Shown: positions 34,823 to 44,675 of the stretch, piece after piece
Position numbering within the stretch: the stretch's first letter is position 1
How the letters are laid out: each line of letters begins with the position of its first letter
Assembly (NCBI GenBank): GCA_018818125.1
Contig: JAHISQ010000120.1
Span: forward strand, 68,658-132,657
Length of the DNA stretch: 64,000 nt
Direction: 5' to 3'
DNA from: Candidatus Rifleibacteriota bacterium
GTDB taxonomy: Bacteria; Muiribacteriota; Ozemobacteria; Ozemobacterales; Ozemobacteraceae
Position numbers and translations under genes: made by a program
The notes under the pieces: model-generated
Told to the model about the DNA's origin: nothing
The model's database searches: none
What the model saw: the letters and a program-made list of their open reading frames with translations, nothing else

Positions 34823-37744
34823 ATGTACACACAAGAACAGTCACGAGTTCTGACCCTACGCAATATTTTTCTGTATTTTGCGGTTGTAGTTCTGCCAATT
34901 CTGGTTGGTTTTCTGGCGCTTGCAAATATGGTCGAAGAGCAGTTCCTGGCAGGTAGGGAAATTGTAAAGCAGGAACTCAATCTGCAAAGCGCTCGCGCCA
35001 AACTTTTTTCTACAGAGAAATATCAGATTCAAAACTTTGCGTCTGCGCTGATCAAGAATTTGGATCTTATTAAAAAGAGTCCACAGAGCATAGCTGGATT
35101 CATTGACCGAATTGACAAGTTTTATCCTGACAGCTGCAAATGGTTGTTCTGGGACCACAACGGCCGCCTGCTTGACGTGCCTTCTCGCCATATCATGCAT
35201 AGTCAGCGCAACTGGCAGTTTTTGATTACCAGGATTATGGCAAATTTCCGAATGCTTGATAATCACAAAGAACTTCTCAATGACCCGGCATTTGAGCGAC
35301 AAAGCCTTGGAGCTGTGAATATTCTTCAGAAGGCGATGGGCAACCAGAAGATAGAGCATATTTCTATGGCGCTCGACAATCCAATGCTTCTGGGTTGGCT
35401 TGGTAAGCCCTGTTACGTAGTCTGGAACATGGATGTTGAGTCATATCGCGAGACCAACGTTCCCGAAAAAATGCGTGGCGGGTTTATGCTTATGCTTTTT
35501 CCCGAAAAATTTGTGGATCACTTCTGGTTAAATCGTATGATTCAGCGCCGAAAAATGCCCCAATCAGGCCTTAAGCACCAGATTGTTGCGGTTGATATTT
35601 CTGATCGCACCTTGATCTCACAAGATCCTGAGCTTGCCGATAAGAATCTCGATAAAAAACTTCTGAATGCTTTTCTAGAACGCAAACAGAGCATTTTTGA
35701 GTTCGAAAACTATCTTGCTAAGGCCAGCGTTGCTGACGAAAACGATCCGATCAGAATAATATCATTGGCCAATATTGAGCAACTGCAACAGACCCGTAAG
35801 CAGATGTTGTTCAGATTGTCTCTGGTCGCCCTGTTGTTATTGATATTGCTAAGTGTGGCTTTGCCAACAGTTTTGCGAACGCAAACACTTCAACTCTCTT
35901 TGCGCATGCGCATAGCACTCGTTTTTGCTGTTGCCATGTTTGTTCCGATTATCAGTCTCGTCAGCATTGGCAGGAGTTTTGTCGTTCATGAGGAGAGTCG
36001 ATTGAAAGAATCGGCGATGGTAAAGATGCGGGCTGGCTTTGAAGCGCTGGAACTTCGTTATCGTGATGCACCAAGACTGCTCGAAAGCAGCCTCTATAAA
36101 AATCTGCGAAATCGGCTTGGCGACCAGCCCCTTACGCTGGAAAAAATTGAAGCGGCAATGAAGGTGGCTGTCGATGAGGGTCTGTTTATGCATTATATTA
36201 TTACCGACGGCAAGGGACGGTTTACTCTGACCAACTGGGATGACATTGGTGTTCAGCTCAAGAAATCGATTGAGATGGCTGCTGCCAAAATTGTAAGGGC
36301 CGATAACGACATTGGTGGTCATTCTTCAGTTGTAGATGCTGCTATTGACGAAGAGATTGACCAGTATATGCAGTCGTTTGGCAGCTCACTGGATTTTTCT
36401 CGGCCGAGTCAGCTTAATTTTTACGTATTTCAAAATTCATACATGTATTTTATGAGTATCATGGTGCAGGTCGATGGCAAGGTCGGCAACCTTTTTCTCC
36501 ATCTGCCGGACTATTATCTCGAAAAACATTTTGCCTACGAAGAATTTATGCAAAACCGGCTGGCCGTTGATTCTGTCGACAGCGAGAAGCGTGATTTACC
36601 GGCAGAGTTGTTTTTCTACTCGAATTTCAAGGCCGAAAAAAGTATTCCGCCTGAGTCGCCGCTATGGAGAATGCTTAAGACTGCTTTTGAGCGTGTCGGC
36701 AGGCTGAAAACAGAAGAAAGCGGTATGATAAGCCTAGAGGACGATAATTACCTTTATGCGATAAGGCCGCTGACTTCTATGTATACGCAAAGCTTTTTGC
36801 CTTGTCTGCTGACTTCTACCAGGCCGATAGAAGCTAGATTAGATGCTGTAAAAATGGTTATCAGTGGCCTGGCCATTACCGCCCTGCTTGGCGCGATAAT
36901 TCTAAGTCTGGTGTTGGCTGGCAGTTTGCTCGGCTCGATAAGCCGCATAGATGTCGCCGCTCAGCAAGTTGGGCGAGGAGATCTGAATGTTGCATTGCCC
37001 GACATGGGAACCGATGAACTGGGCCGCCTGAGCCATACTTTTAATGATATGGTGCGTGGTCTGCGCGAGCGCGAGAAAATGCAGGCCTATGTTTCTGACT
37101 CAGTATTGGAAGCTATTCAGGATCATGCTGACGAATCAATACGCGAAGGTCGCCGGGTTGAGGTTACGGTTCTTTTTTCTGATATTCGTAATTTTACCGG
37201 CCTGAGTGAAAAGACAAGCCCGGAGCACGTTTTTGCGCTGCTCAACGAATTTTTTGGTGGAGTCGAGCCGATTATTCGCGATAATAATGGGCGTGTCGAC
37301 AAATTCATCGGTGATGCGGTTATGGCGGTTTTTCATCATACCGAGCCTGAACACCACACTTTGAGTGCTGTCAAAGCAGCTTTTGCAATGAAGGCTTTTG
37401 TTGACAGTCTCGCTGTTACCAGTAAACATGTTCGTAAATCCGGTCTTGAAGTTGGAGTTGGTATCAGCACCGGCACTGTGTTGCTTGGCGATGTTGGCAG
37501 CAGTCGTCGCAAAGATCTGACTGTCATCGGTGACGAAGTAAACCTGGCCTCCCGCCTTGAAACAGCTTCCAAGAAAGGCCGACACTCAAAGATAATTGTT
37601 TCTGGCAGCACCTGGAAGCATATCGAAAATCTGGTAATAGCTGAAGAAATGCCTTTTACCGAAATCAGAGGCAAAGAGCAGGCGGTTCAGATTTTCGAGC
37701 TGATCAGCTTGAAATCAGCTGTCCTTGACCCAGACAAAGCCTGA
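34823..37744 (+). CDS. Membrane class III adenylate/guanylate cyclase with HAMP domain
   Basis: A 973-residue receptor-type cyclase making a cyclic nucleotide. One helix near residue 10-30, a long sensor segment, a second helix near 330-350, another sensor segment, then a helix near 680-700 and HAMP (RIDVAAQQVGRGDLNVALPDMGTDELGRLSHTF region). The catalytic domain from about 765 has metal-binding FSDIRNFTG and DKFIGDAVMAVF, the purine-selecting Lys in VDKF and Thr in LTVIGDEV, and N/R of NLASRLE. Two sensor segments point to two ligand or stress inputs. Its 3' end overlaps the convergent Hsp70 gene by 30 bases. Confidence 0.88.
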   Translation: MYTQEQSRVLTLRNIFLYFAVVVLPILVGFLALANMVEEQFLAGREIVKQELNLQSARAKLFSTEKYQIQNFASALIKNLDLIKKSPQSIAGFIDRIDKFYPDSCKWLFWDHNGRLLDVPSRHIMHSQRNWQFLITRIMANFRMLDNHKELLNDPAFERQSLGAVNILQKAMGNQKIEHISMALDNPMLLGWLGKPCYVVWNMDVESYRETNVPEKMRGGFMLMLFPEKFVDHFWLNRMIQRRKMPQSGLKHQIVAVDISDRTLISQDPELADKNLDKKLLNAFLERKQSIFEFENYLAKASVADENDPIRIISLANIEQLQQTRKQMLFRLSLVALLLLILLSVALPTVLRTQTLQLSLRMRIALVFAVAMFVPIISLVSIGRSFVVHEESRLKESAMVKMRAGFEALELRYRDAPRLLESSLYKNLRNRLGDQPLTLEKIEAAMKVAVDEGLFMHYIITDGKGRFTLTNWDDIGVQLKKSIEMAAAKIVRADNDIGGHSSVVDAAIDEEIDQYMQSFGSSLDFSRPSQLNFYVFQNSYMYFMSIMVQVDGKVGNLFLHLPDYYLEKHFAYEEFMQNRLAVDSVDSEKRDLPAELFFYSNFKAEKSIPPESPLWRMLKTAFERVGRLKTEESGMISLEDDNYLYAIRPLTSMYTQSFLPCLLTSTRPIEARLDAVKMVISGLAITALLGAIILSLVLAGSLLGSISRIDVAAQQVGRGDLNVALPDMGTDELGRLSHTFNDMVRGLREREKMQAYVSDSVLEAIQDHADESIREGRRVEVTVLFSDIRNFTGLSEKTSPEHVFALLNEFFGGVEPIIRDNNGRVDKFIGDAVMAVFHHTEPEHHTLSAVKAAFAMKAFVDSLAVTSKHVRKSGLEVGVGISTGTVLLGDVGSSRRKDLTVIGDEVNLASRLETASKKGRHSKIIVSGSTWKHIENLVIAEEMPFTEIRGKEQAVQIFELISLKSAVLDPDKA

Positions 37745-40474
37745 TGGCAGAGCTTCGCCGATCATTTCTGCCAGTTCTTTCTCTTCAAGCTGGGCAGCTT
37801 TTAAGAGCGGCTGAATAAAAGTCTTTTTGCGCATTTTCTTTTTAAAGACATCAAGAATGCCTTTGCGCAAAAGATCGTCGATTTGCACCAGTCGGTCACC
37901 AGTTTTGCGGCCAATTTCGCGCAGAGCAGAATCGAGATATGAATTGCCAGGTATTGCCTTCTTGAGGAGATGCTCGACCCAGGCATTAGCCACAGACTGC
38001 GGTACCAATGCCGAATCTGGTGCGTAGGCCAGTTCTCTTGCACCCATGCGCCCGAGGGCATGCAGAGCCACATTGTCGACACCGTAGCTGGGTGGCGCTT
38101 TGGCTATCCACCAGCCAATACGCTCCTTCTCGGCGGCAGGCAGGCGTTCGAGGTGTCCGAGTAATCGCCAGAGCTGGTTGCGCTCATGCTGCCCAATCTC
38201 GCGATCCTTTTTTTCCCGTCGCCTGGTCGGAAACAGGATTGGCTCAATACGGTTTTTTAGCGCTTCCTGGCGTTCGATCGACAGGCCTGGTGCAATGCGT
38301 TTCCACATTACCCACCAATCTGACCAGAATTCAGGGTTGTTGTAATCGAAGGTTTCGTCAATCATCTGCCAGATACGATCTACTCTGGCAACATCACCCT
38401 GAACGCCGTAACCTGGTCGCAGACAGAAACCCATCAGTCTAAACCATAATACTAGTGAGCTCTGTGAGGCCCTGAATTCGCTTTCGCGTTCGCCAAAAAG
38501 ATCGAAAAACTGGCGCAGCATTTCGGCATCCCAGTTTGAGCGAGGAGAACCGAGTATTTCTTCTAGTCCTTTAAAAACCGAGTTAAATTCAACCTGGTGC
38601 GAAAACGCCTGATCCAACAATTTCGAGATTTGTTTTAGTTGGGTACTGGTAACCGGCACCCGGCGTTTGGCAGGAGCGTCGGCTGCGCCTTTGGCACTTT
38701 TTTCACTGTCACCGAGATCGAAGCGCAATTCCTGTGAAAAATTGCCGCTGTTTTCTTCGCAAAAGATCTGCAGATAACCGGTTTCTCGTAGTCGCGCATA
38801 GATCTCGACTTGCTTCTCGCCTTTGCCAGTGCGGGCTTTAATTATGCATGGCGGCAGTGGCAGATACTTTTTTGAATTGAATCTGATGATTCGCCCCAGT
38901 TCTTCGGCTTTTGGCGGAGCCGGTGTGTAGAAAAGATAGAAGGCAGAGTCGTGACTGAGATCAATGCCAAAAGTTTTGTCGATCATGTGATAGTCTTTTT
39001 CGGATTCAGATCCTTTTGGCAGCAGGCAAAGCAGCTGTTCTGGCACATGCCGGCCTGTTGTCGAACTCTTTGCTGTGCCGATGCCAAGATAGATCGAAAC
39101 CGGGTTGCCGCTTTGTATGCGTTGACCAAAGCCCAGCGAAACCAGCCCGTAATAGGCAGCGCCGGCAGCTACTGCGAGAGTCGGGTGTGGATTCTCAAGT
39201 ATGGCTGGTGCGCGACCTCGCCACAGACTCAGCACATCAAACAGCCTGTTGCGCAGGCAGTCTGCTTTCATGGTGCCACCATTGAAAAGTATGGCATCAG
39301 GATTTACTTCGTTTTCGCTTAAAAACGCAGCTAGATGTCGGGTTACAGCGGCGTCTCTGGTAAAGGGCAAACCTGCCTCTGATAGACCAAGACTGCTGTC
39401 TTCGTCAGGTTTTTCGTTGGCTTCAACAAGCGGGAAAAAGCCATCAACCAGCAGCTGCTTGATTTTTTCGCTATCTATGCTGACTTTTGTTGTGCCCGCA
39501 AGAACCTTGCTGCCGGCTCCGGCCAGGGTGAAGTTTACTGTGCCGTCCTGTTCGCCGGAAAGCACCTTTTCTTTTATAACATGACTTTGGTTCAGTAGTG
39601 ATAACCACTGCTTTCCTGCAAGCTTCCGGCCGCGATGCTTGAATTCGGCTTCCGCGCATCTTGCCAGCGCAAGATCCAGATTGTCGCCACCGATCAGCAG
39701 GTGCGGTCCAACCGCCAGTCGGGTAAATTCAGGGTGTTCGAGTTCGTTTGACCACTCGATTTTGATCAGGCTGAAATCGGTGGTTCCGCCGCCGATATCA
39801 ATGACCAAAACCGTGTCGATACCTTTTAGCTCGGCGACCATGGTGCGCGGGTTGCGTTGCAAATAGTCGTAGAAGGCGGACTGTGGCTCTTCTATCAGCG
39901 AGACTGAGCTGATGCCAGCTTTTTCTATTGCTTCAAGCGTGAGATTGCGCGCTGAAGGGTCGAACGAAGCCGGCACTGTAACAATTATTTTCTGGCGTTG
40001 AAAAGCCGATGACTCGTCGCGACTGCCAATAGTGGCATCCCACAGGCGCATCATATATCGCAAAAATTCTGTGGCTGCCTGTACCGGCGAAATTTTGTCG
40101 GCAACAACCTCGCTTTGCCAGGGTAGAATAGGTGATTGCCGCTCAACACGCGGATGGCAGAGCCATGATTTGCTGCTGTGAACGAAACGACCTGGCACTT
40201 CAGAGCCCAGTTCTCTGGCGTATGCTCCAACTATATGAGGGGTGTCAGACATCCACTCCGGCCGGTTGAGTTCACGCCCCTCTTCGCTCAAGTAGAGAAC
40301 TGATGGTAACGTTGACAGGTTCTCGATTTGCCCGCCACTTACCAGTTGAGTTATTTCGAGATTACGAACCTTGAGCGTTTTGTCTTCGAGATCAACATAA
40401 GAAAGGGCGCACTGCGTAGTGCCCAGATCTATGCCGATAATGAACCGGCTGTCGGCAGAGGCTGCTTTCGCCAT
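37715..40474 (-). CDS. Hsp70-family protein with long C-terminal extension (DUF3731 type)
   Basis: A 919-residue DnaK relative. The ATPase domain is complete: IIGIDLGTTQCALSYV, IVTVPASFDPSARN, LIEEPQSAFYDYL, VIDIGGGTTDFSL. About 350 residues beyond position 570 replace the usual peptide-binding domain and match what I know as the DUF3731 form, found beside a second Hsp70 and DUF2760. It begins where the preceding Hsp70 stops (1-base overlap). Substrate and J-partner are unknown; no dnaJ or grpE is nearby. Confidence 0.85.
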   Translation of the reverse strand: MAKAASADSRFIIGIDLGTTQCALSYVDLEDKTLKVRNLEITQLVSGGQIENLSTLPSVLYLSEEGRELNRPEWMSDTPHIVGAYARELGSEVPGRFVHSSKSWLCHPRVERQSPILPWQSEVVADKISPVQAATEFLRYMMRLWDATIGSRDESSAFQRQKIIVTVPASFDPSARNLTLEAIEKAGISSVSLIEEPQSAFYDYLQRNPRTMVAELKGIDTVLVIDIGGGTTDFSLIKIEWSNELEHPEFTRLAVGPHLLIGGDNLDLALARCAEAEFKHRGRKLAGKQWLSLLNQSHVIKEKVLSGEQDGTVNFTLAGAGSKVLAGTTKVSIDSEKIKQLLVDGFFPLVEANEKPDEDSSLGLSEAGLPFTRDAAVTRHLAAFLSENEVNPDAILFNGGTMKADCLRNRLFDVLSLWRGRAPAILENPHPTLAVAAGAAYYGLVSLGFGQRIQSGNPVSIYLGIGTAKSSTTGRHVPEQLLCLLPKGSESEKDYHMIDKTFGIDLSHDSAFYLFYTPAPPKAEELGRIIRFNSKKYLPLPPCIIKARTGKGEKQVEIYARLRETGYLQIFCEENSGNFSQELRFDLGDSEKSAKGAADAPAKRRVPVTSTQLKQISKLLDQAFSHQVEFNSVFKGLEEILGSPRSNWDAEMLRQFFDLFGERESEFRASQSSLVLWFRLMGFCLRPGYGVQGDVARVDRIWQMIDETFDYNNPEFWSDWWVMWKRIAPGLSIERQEALKNRIEPILFPTRRREKKDREIGQHERNQLWRLLGHLERLPAAEKERIGWWIAKAPPSYGVDNVALHALGRMGARELAYAPDSALVPQSVANAWVEHLLKKAIPGNSYLDSALREIGRKTGDRLVQIDDLLRKGILDVFKKKMRKKTFIQPLLKAAQLEEKELAEMIGEALPSGFVWVKDS

Positions 40475-42267
40475 TATTTTATTGCATCCCTCACGTTAAA
40501 TTCGAGTTTCCAGCGATGGTTGCCAGCTTTGGCCAGGCAGTAAACTTCAAGCGTGCCGATCTCAGTAATGGCAACCTGAAGGCCGACATCGACGAGATCA
40601 CCGGGTTTCATGCCTTCATATGCTGGCAATTCTATCGACAGTGAACTGGTATCTTCAAAACTCTCGTCGAGTTCATCAATCATCTGGGCAAATTCGTCTT
40701 CGCGTCGACAGTTCGACTTGAAAAACTTGAATTGGGCGGTTTTGCCGATCACCAGGCCGAAGGTGCGGCCTGGAACATCCTGAATAGTGCCTTCTTCGGT
40801 GCCCTGACTGGCGACACAGAGTGCTTTGAGAGGCGGTTTGAAACCCGGTACTGCCGGCAGTGAAGATTCTATGCCGAGATAGTAAGCCTGTGAAACGCCA
40901 CCGCGAATTCTGATGCCCTGACCTTCGCGCGCGATGCCATAATACGAAGCACCTCTGGCGACAGCCTGCGAAAGCTCGATGCCTTCGAGTATTTTGATCT
41001 GTTCTTTGCCGGCTGCGGTCAGCCAGTTGTTAATAACTTCGATAAGACGGTTTCTGAAAATTTCTGAGCGAAAAACGCCGCCATTGAACAAAATTGCCTG
41101 CGGAAAGCCATATTGTTTATCGCCAGAATTCTGGTTGCGCAAAAACTTGGCAAGGTGGCGGGTAATTGCGGCATCTGCCGCATACATCAGGCTTATTTCG
41201 CGCACGCCGCCTTCGGTGTCTTCAACGGGCTCGTCGCTCATATCACAGAGTGGAAAAAAGCCGTCAACCAGCGTTTTTTCAATGTCTAAGCGCTCTATAC
41301 TGGTTTTAAGTGAACCGCCGATAACGCTGCTGCCACGACCTGAGATTACTACCGGAACAGAATCTTTGTCGCCTTCGTTGAGCAATATTTCTTTGGCTTT
41401 TCGGCACTGATGGCTGAGCTGCACGGTCTGCCACTGTGTGATTTTCTTTTTGTTTTCTTCAAGCTTGTTGCGGGCGACATAGGCCAACGTCAGATCCATG
41501 TTGTCGCCGCCAAGTAGTATATGATTGCCGACCGCTACTCGCTCCAGCGCCAGATCACCTTCGGCTTCGCTGATTTCGATAAGACTGAAGTCACTGGTAC
41601 CGCCGCCAACATCGACAACCAGAACCACGTCGCCCTTCTTAACCTGCTGACGCCAAGGTTTGTCACTTTGTGAGATCCAGGAATAAAAAGCGGCCTGCGG
41701 TTCTTCGAGCAGGGTCACATCAGGCAACTCCGCCATTCTGGCGGCTTCGATGATCAGGTCGCGGGCAGCTGCGTCGAAAGATGCCGGGATGGTTACCACA
41801 ACTTTCTGGTCTTCGAGCTTGTCCTTGCCGAATGTTTCGCTCCAGGAATGTCGCACATGGCGCAAAAACATCGACATGGCGGTAAGCGGCGAAACGCGGG
41901 TGTTTTCTTCGGGTGAGTTCCAGGGTAGTATTGGCTGAGTGCGGTCGATGCGGGTGTTGCACAGCCATGATTTCGCTGACGAAATCAGCCGGTCTGGCAC
42001 TTCGGCTCCGCGTTCGCGGGCGTATTCGCCGATAATGAATTTTGATTCGTCATCCCATTCCAGCACTGGCTTTTCTTTGAGGCGTTCGAAGATGAACGAG
42101 GGCATTACCTCAAGCTTTTCGATCGCACCCTTGGCCAGTTCCTGCACGACAGGAAACAGGCTTATCTCGGGATGAGCGCCTTCTGCTGCCGAGCTGATCG
42201 GCGTATATGTCACCACTGTGTTGGTGGTTCCGAGGTCGATGCCTACAAGATATTTTGTTTTTGCCAT
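40474..42267 (-). CDS. Hsp70-family protein
   Basis: A 597-residue DnaK relative. ATG 42267 follows GAGGAG and is chosen; the frame runs 28 codons further. YLVGIDLGTTNTVVTYTP, VVTIPASFDAAARDL, LLEEPQAAFYSW and VVDVGGGTSDFSL are the ATPase motifs. The C-terminal peptide-binding part is short and beta-type and lacks a full DnaK lid. It resembles the following 919-residue Hsp70 closely in the ATPase part, so the two arose by duplication. In the middle of the three-gene operon. Confidence 0.88.
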   Translation of the reverse strand: MAKTKYLVGIDLGTTNTVVTYTPISSAAEGAHPEISLFPVVQELAKGAIEKLEVMPSFIFERLKEKPVLEWDDESKFIIGEYARERGAEVPDRLISSAKSWLCNTRIDRTQPILPWNSPEENTRVSPLTAMSMFLRHVRHSWSETFGKDKLEDQKVVVTIPASFDAAARDLIIEAARMAELPDVTLLEEPQAAFYSWISQSDKPWRQQVKKGDVVLVVDVGGGTSDFSLIEISEAEGDLALERVAVGNHILLGGDNMDLTLAYVARNKLEENKKKITQWQTVQLSHQCRKAKEILLNEGDKDSVPVVISGRGSSVIGGSLKTSIERLDIEKTLVDGFFPLCDMSDEPVEDTEGGVREISLMYAADAAITRHLAKFLRNQNSGDKQYGFPQAILFNGGVFRSEIFRNRLIEVINNWLTAAGKEQIKILEGIELSQAVARGASYYGIAREGQGIRIRGGVSQAYYLGIESSLPAVPGFKPPLKALCVASQGTEEGTIQDVPGRTFGLVIGKTAQFKFFKSNCRREDEFAQMIDELDESFEDTSSLSIELPAYEGMKPGDLVDVGLQVAITEIGTLEVYCLAKAGNHRWKLEFNVRDAIK

Positions 42268-42278
42268 GGCTGTTCTCC

Positions 42279-43415
42279 TCAGCTGATTTCGATTTCGGCC
42301 GGCGCGATCACATTGCCTTTCCAGCCGCCGACCAGTTCGGGCAGGTTGCACTCTTTCAGGCGCCAGCCGCGATGAATAAGCTCGCCGGTATAAGGGCCAG
42401 TTGCTGGCACGTTGCCTGAAAGCTTGACCGTTTCGGGGTCAATTTCGTCGAGCGTAATTTCGCTGCCTTCTTCTTCGTTGAGCACTGGTTCAAGTATCAG
42501 ACGGTCCTCGAGCAGCTTGCGGCAACCTTCGTGAATAGGTCTGATTGCTCCGCCCAGTGTTTCGTCATCGTAGCTGCTGATGTCTTCGTTAAGCAGGTCG
42601 ATGAGGCGTCCTTCTTTTTGAAACAGATAAAGGATCTGATATGCTGCTGGCGGAATTGCGTTTGTGCCGCCGCGTGCGTTAGCCTTGGCTGCTTCAAGCT
42701 CATGAGTCATTTCTTCAAGCTGCTGGCGCAGGGAAACAACTTCTTCAGACTTGCTGCCAAGCTCGCTTTGAATGTTTTTGAGCTGACTGGCAGTTTTTTC
42801 TGCTTCTCTTTTAGCCATTTTACTGTCGTTTTCTGTCTTTTCGAGCTTATTGCGTGCGGCAGCAAATTCTTCGCTGATTTTTTTCTGTTCGCTTTGCAGG
42901 TTTTTAAGCTCAACTTCCGCCTTGTCAGCTGTCTCGCTGCGCGTTTTCATGCTTGTCTGAAGCTCATCAATCTTATTTTTAAGTTCGACTAGCTCATTTT
43001 TTTCACTGCTGCTGACCGCAAATTTTTCGATCTGAGCATTGAGATTTTCGTTTTGTGTTAGCAGTTGATTGGCTTTGTCGCTTGCTTCTGTTGCAATCGT
43101 TGTCGCCTGTGCCAGCTGCTCTCGCAGTTGCTGCAGTTCATTTTGATTTTCGTTTGTCTTTTCTGGTCCGCTTATCGCTACTTTGTTGCGTTCAAAAAGC
43201 ACCGCTAACGACAAAAGCAGGGTTAACAGCCAGAATGCAGACAGTGCTGCAACGATCGGGGTGTGCCATTGTTCGGCAACCAGGCCTTTAAACAGAGTAA
43301 TGGCCGGTTCAATGTCAGTCAGAGTCGGGGGGATATCTTCGCGGTAGATCAAATAAACGCCGGCTGCTGCGGCAATAGAGAGAAGCAGCGTAAAAAAAGC
43401 TGTGGCTTTCTTCAT
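42279..43415 (-). CDS. DUF2760-type protein with membrane helices and coiled coil
   Basis: A 378-residue protein. Two hydrophobic helices at about 4-24 and 55-73, then a long coiled coil from about 85 to 245 (heptads rich in Leu, Lys, Glu). The C-terminal 130 residues (YQILYLFQKEGRLIDLLNED, GAIRPIHEGCRKLLEDR, HRGWRLKECNLPEL) are the DUF2760 signature. The domain normally stands next to Hsp70 pairs, as here, and the membrane anchor suggests it recruits them to the inner membrane. Usual DUF2760 proteins are about 200 residues; the coiled coil is extra. Confidence 0.8.
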   Translation of the reverse strand: MKKATAFFTLLLSIAAAAGVYLIYREDIPPTLTDIEPAITLFKGLVAEQWHTPIVAALSAFWLLTLLLSLAVLFERNKVAISGPEKTNENQNELQQLREQLAQATTIATEASDKANQLLTQNENLNAQIEKFAVSSSEKNELVELKNKIDELQTSMKTRSETADKAEVELKNLQSEQKKISEEFAAARNKLEKTENDSKMAKREAEKTASQLKNIQSELGSKSEEVVSLRQQLEEMTHELEAAKANARGGTNAIPPAAYQILYLFQKEGRLIDLLNEDISSYDDETLGGAIRPIHEGCRKLLEDRLILEPVLNEEEGSEITLDEIDPETVKLSGNVPATGPYTGELIHRGWRLKECNLPELVGGWKGNVIAPAEIEIS

Positions 43416-43738
43416 TCAGAACCTCACAGTGAATAGTATACAATGCAGTCAATTTTGAACGCATTATACTAGATTTTTGCCAGCGTCGCCATTCAATATT
43501 CTGCCAGGAACAATTTCAGATTGTCACTACGTTGATTGCATGCTGAAGGAATTGCTTTGTCGGTTTTTTGCCGCTGCCCTGATGTGAGCAGTTAAATCTG
43601 CAGGTCATTTGTTAAGTGCACAGGGCTTGCGCCTGAAAAACCGCCTGTTGTTCCGGTAGATATTATTCGTGTTATGACCGAAAGATTTCTGGTAGAATCG
43701 GTTCTGAAAAGTAATTGATATAGACTCGGGAGGTAATC
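43416..43738. other. Divergent intergenic region between the Hsp70 operon and tupA
   Basis: About 320 bases carrying promoters for both directions. Nothing resembling a ModE/TunR site or a molybdenum/tungsten cofactor riboswitch could be identified by eye, though GGGCTTGCGCC near 43625 is a possible stem. A TATAAT on the minus strand lies at about 43463-43468, some 50 bases upstream of the DUF2760 gene, with no good -35. Confidence 0.4.
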
Positions 43739-44590
43739 ATGAAGTTTTCTGGTAAAGCACTTTTTGGCGGGTTGTGGCGTTTTTTGCTGCTGACGATTGT
43801 AGCTTCAGCCGCTATGGTTGCGCCATGCCAGGCTGGAGAAATTCTAAAAATGTCTACTACGACCAGTCTTCAGGATAATGGCCTGCTCGATGTTCTGCTG
43901 CCTGCGTTTAAAAAAGAGACGGGTATCGAGGTTAAAGCGATCGCGCGTGGCACTGGCGCGGCTATTCTTGATGGTCGAGATGGCAATGTCGATATGATTT
44001 TTGTGCATGCCCGCGAGCTTGAAGAGCAGTTTATTGCCGATGGTTACGGTTTGAAGCGTTGCCCTGTCATGTATAACGATTTTGTCGTTGTTGGCCCGCA
44101 AAATGACCCGGCAAAAATAAATGGTTTGAAAGACTGTGTTGAAGCCTTTAGAAGGTTGGCCAGCTGTTCTGCTGCTTTGTTTGTTTCGCGTGGTGATGAG
44201 AGTGGCACTCACTTTCTCGAAAAGAAGCTCTGGCAGGAAGCACAGGCTAAAATGCCAGACCACAGATACCTCAGCGTTGGCCAGGGCATGGCACGTACAC
44301 TGCTGGTCGCTTTTGAGAAACAGGCTTACACGCTGGTCGATAGCGCCACATATCTGAATCTGAATCAGGGCGATGATCTCAAAGGCCGCCTGGAAATTTA
44401 TTGTGATAGCGACAAAAGATTGCATAACATATATACCCTGATCGCGGTAAATCCGAAAGCGCACCCGCATGTGAACGCCGCTGCAGCTGAAAAGTTCATC
44501 AAATGGATCCAATCAGAAGCCGTTATGGCTGTAATATTGGGTTTCAAGATCGCCGGCACTCAGGTTTTTTTCCCAGTCACCGCCGATTAA
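43739..44590 (+). CDS. tupA: Tungstate ABC transporter substrate-binding protein
   Basis: A 283-residue periplasmic protein; signal peptide ends at about residue 32 (MVAPCQAGE). After it comes MSTTTSLQDNGLLDVLLPAF, the TTTS anion-binding motif of TupA; then GTGAAILDGRDGNVDMIFVH and SRGDESGTHFLEKKLW are the remaining oxyanion-binding parts. TupA binds tungstate with very high affinity; molybdate cannot be excluded from sequence. SD GGGAGG precedes the ATG. First gene of tupABC. Confidence 0.9.
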   Translation: MKFSGKALFGGLWRFLLLTIVASAAMVAPCQAGEILKMSTTTSLQDNGLLDVLLPAFKKETGIEVKAIARGTGAAILDGRDGNVDMIFVHARELEEQFIADGYGLKRCPVMYNDFVVVGPQNDPAKINGLKDCVEAFRRLASCSAALFVSRGDESGTHFLEKKLWQEAQAKMPDHRYLSVGQGMARTLLVAFEKQAYTLVDSATYLNLNQGDDLKGRLEIYCDSDKRLHNIYTLIAVNPKAHPHVNAAAAEKFIKWIQSEAVMAVILGFKIAGTQVFFPVTAD

Positions 44591-44675
44591 TCGATGCGGC
44601 AGACTTAGAAGGCAATGTCGAGTTGAACTTTGGACTGAAACCGCGTAACAATTGCTGGCAGGAAATGGGGTAAGA

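Noticed and set aside
43416..43738. Possible molybdenum/tungsten cofactor riboswitch before tupA
   Set aside because: The conserved core of the Moco motif could not be found by eye; only a weak stem is present.
43844..44512. 222-codon minus-strand frame opposite tupA
   Set aside because: Antisense shadow of a clear tupA gene.
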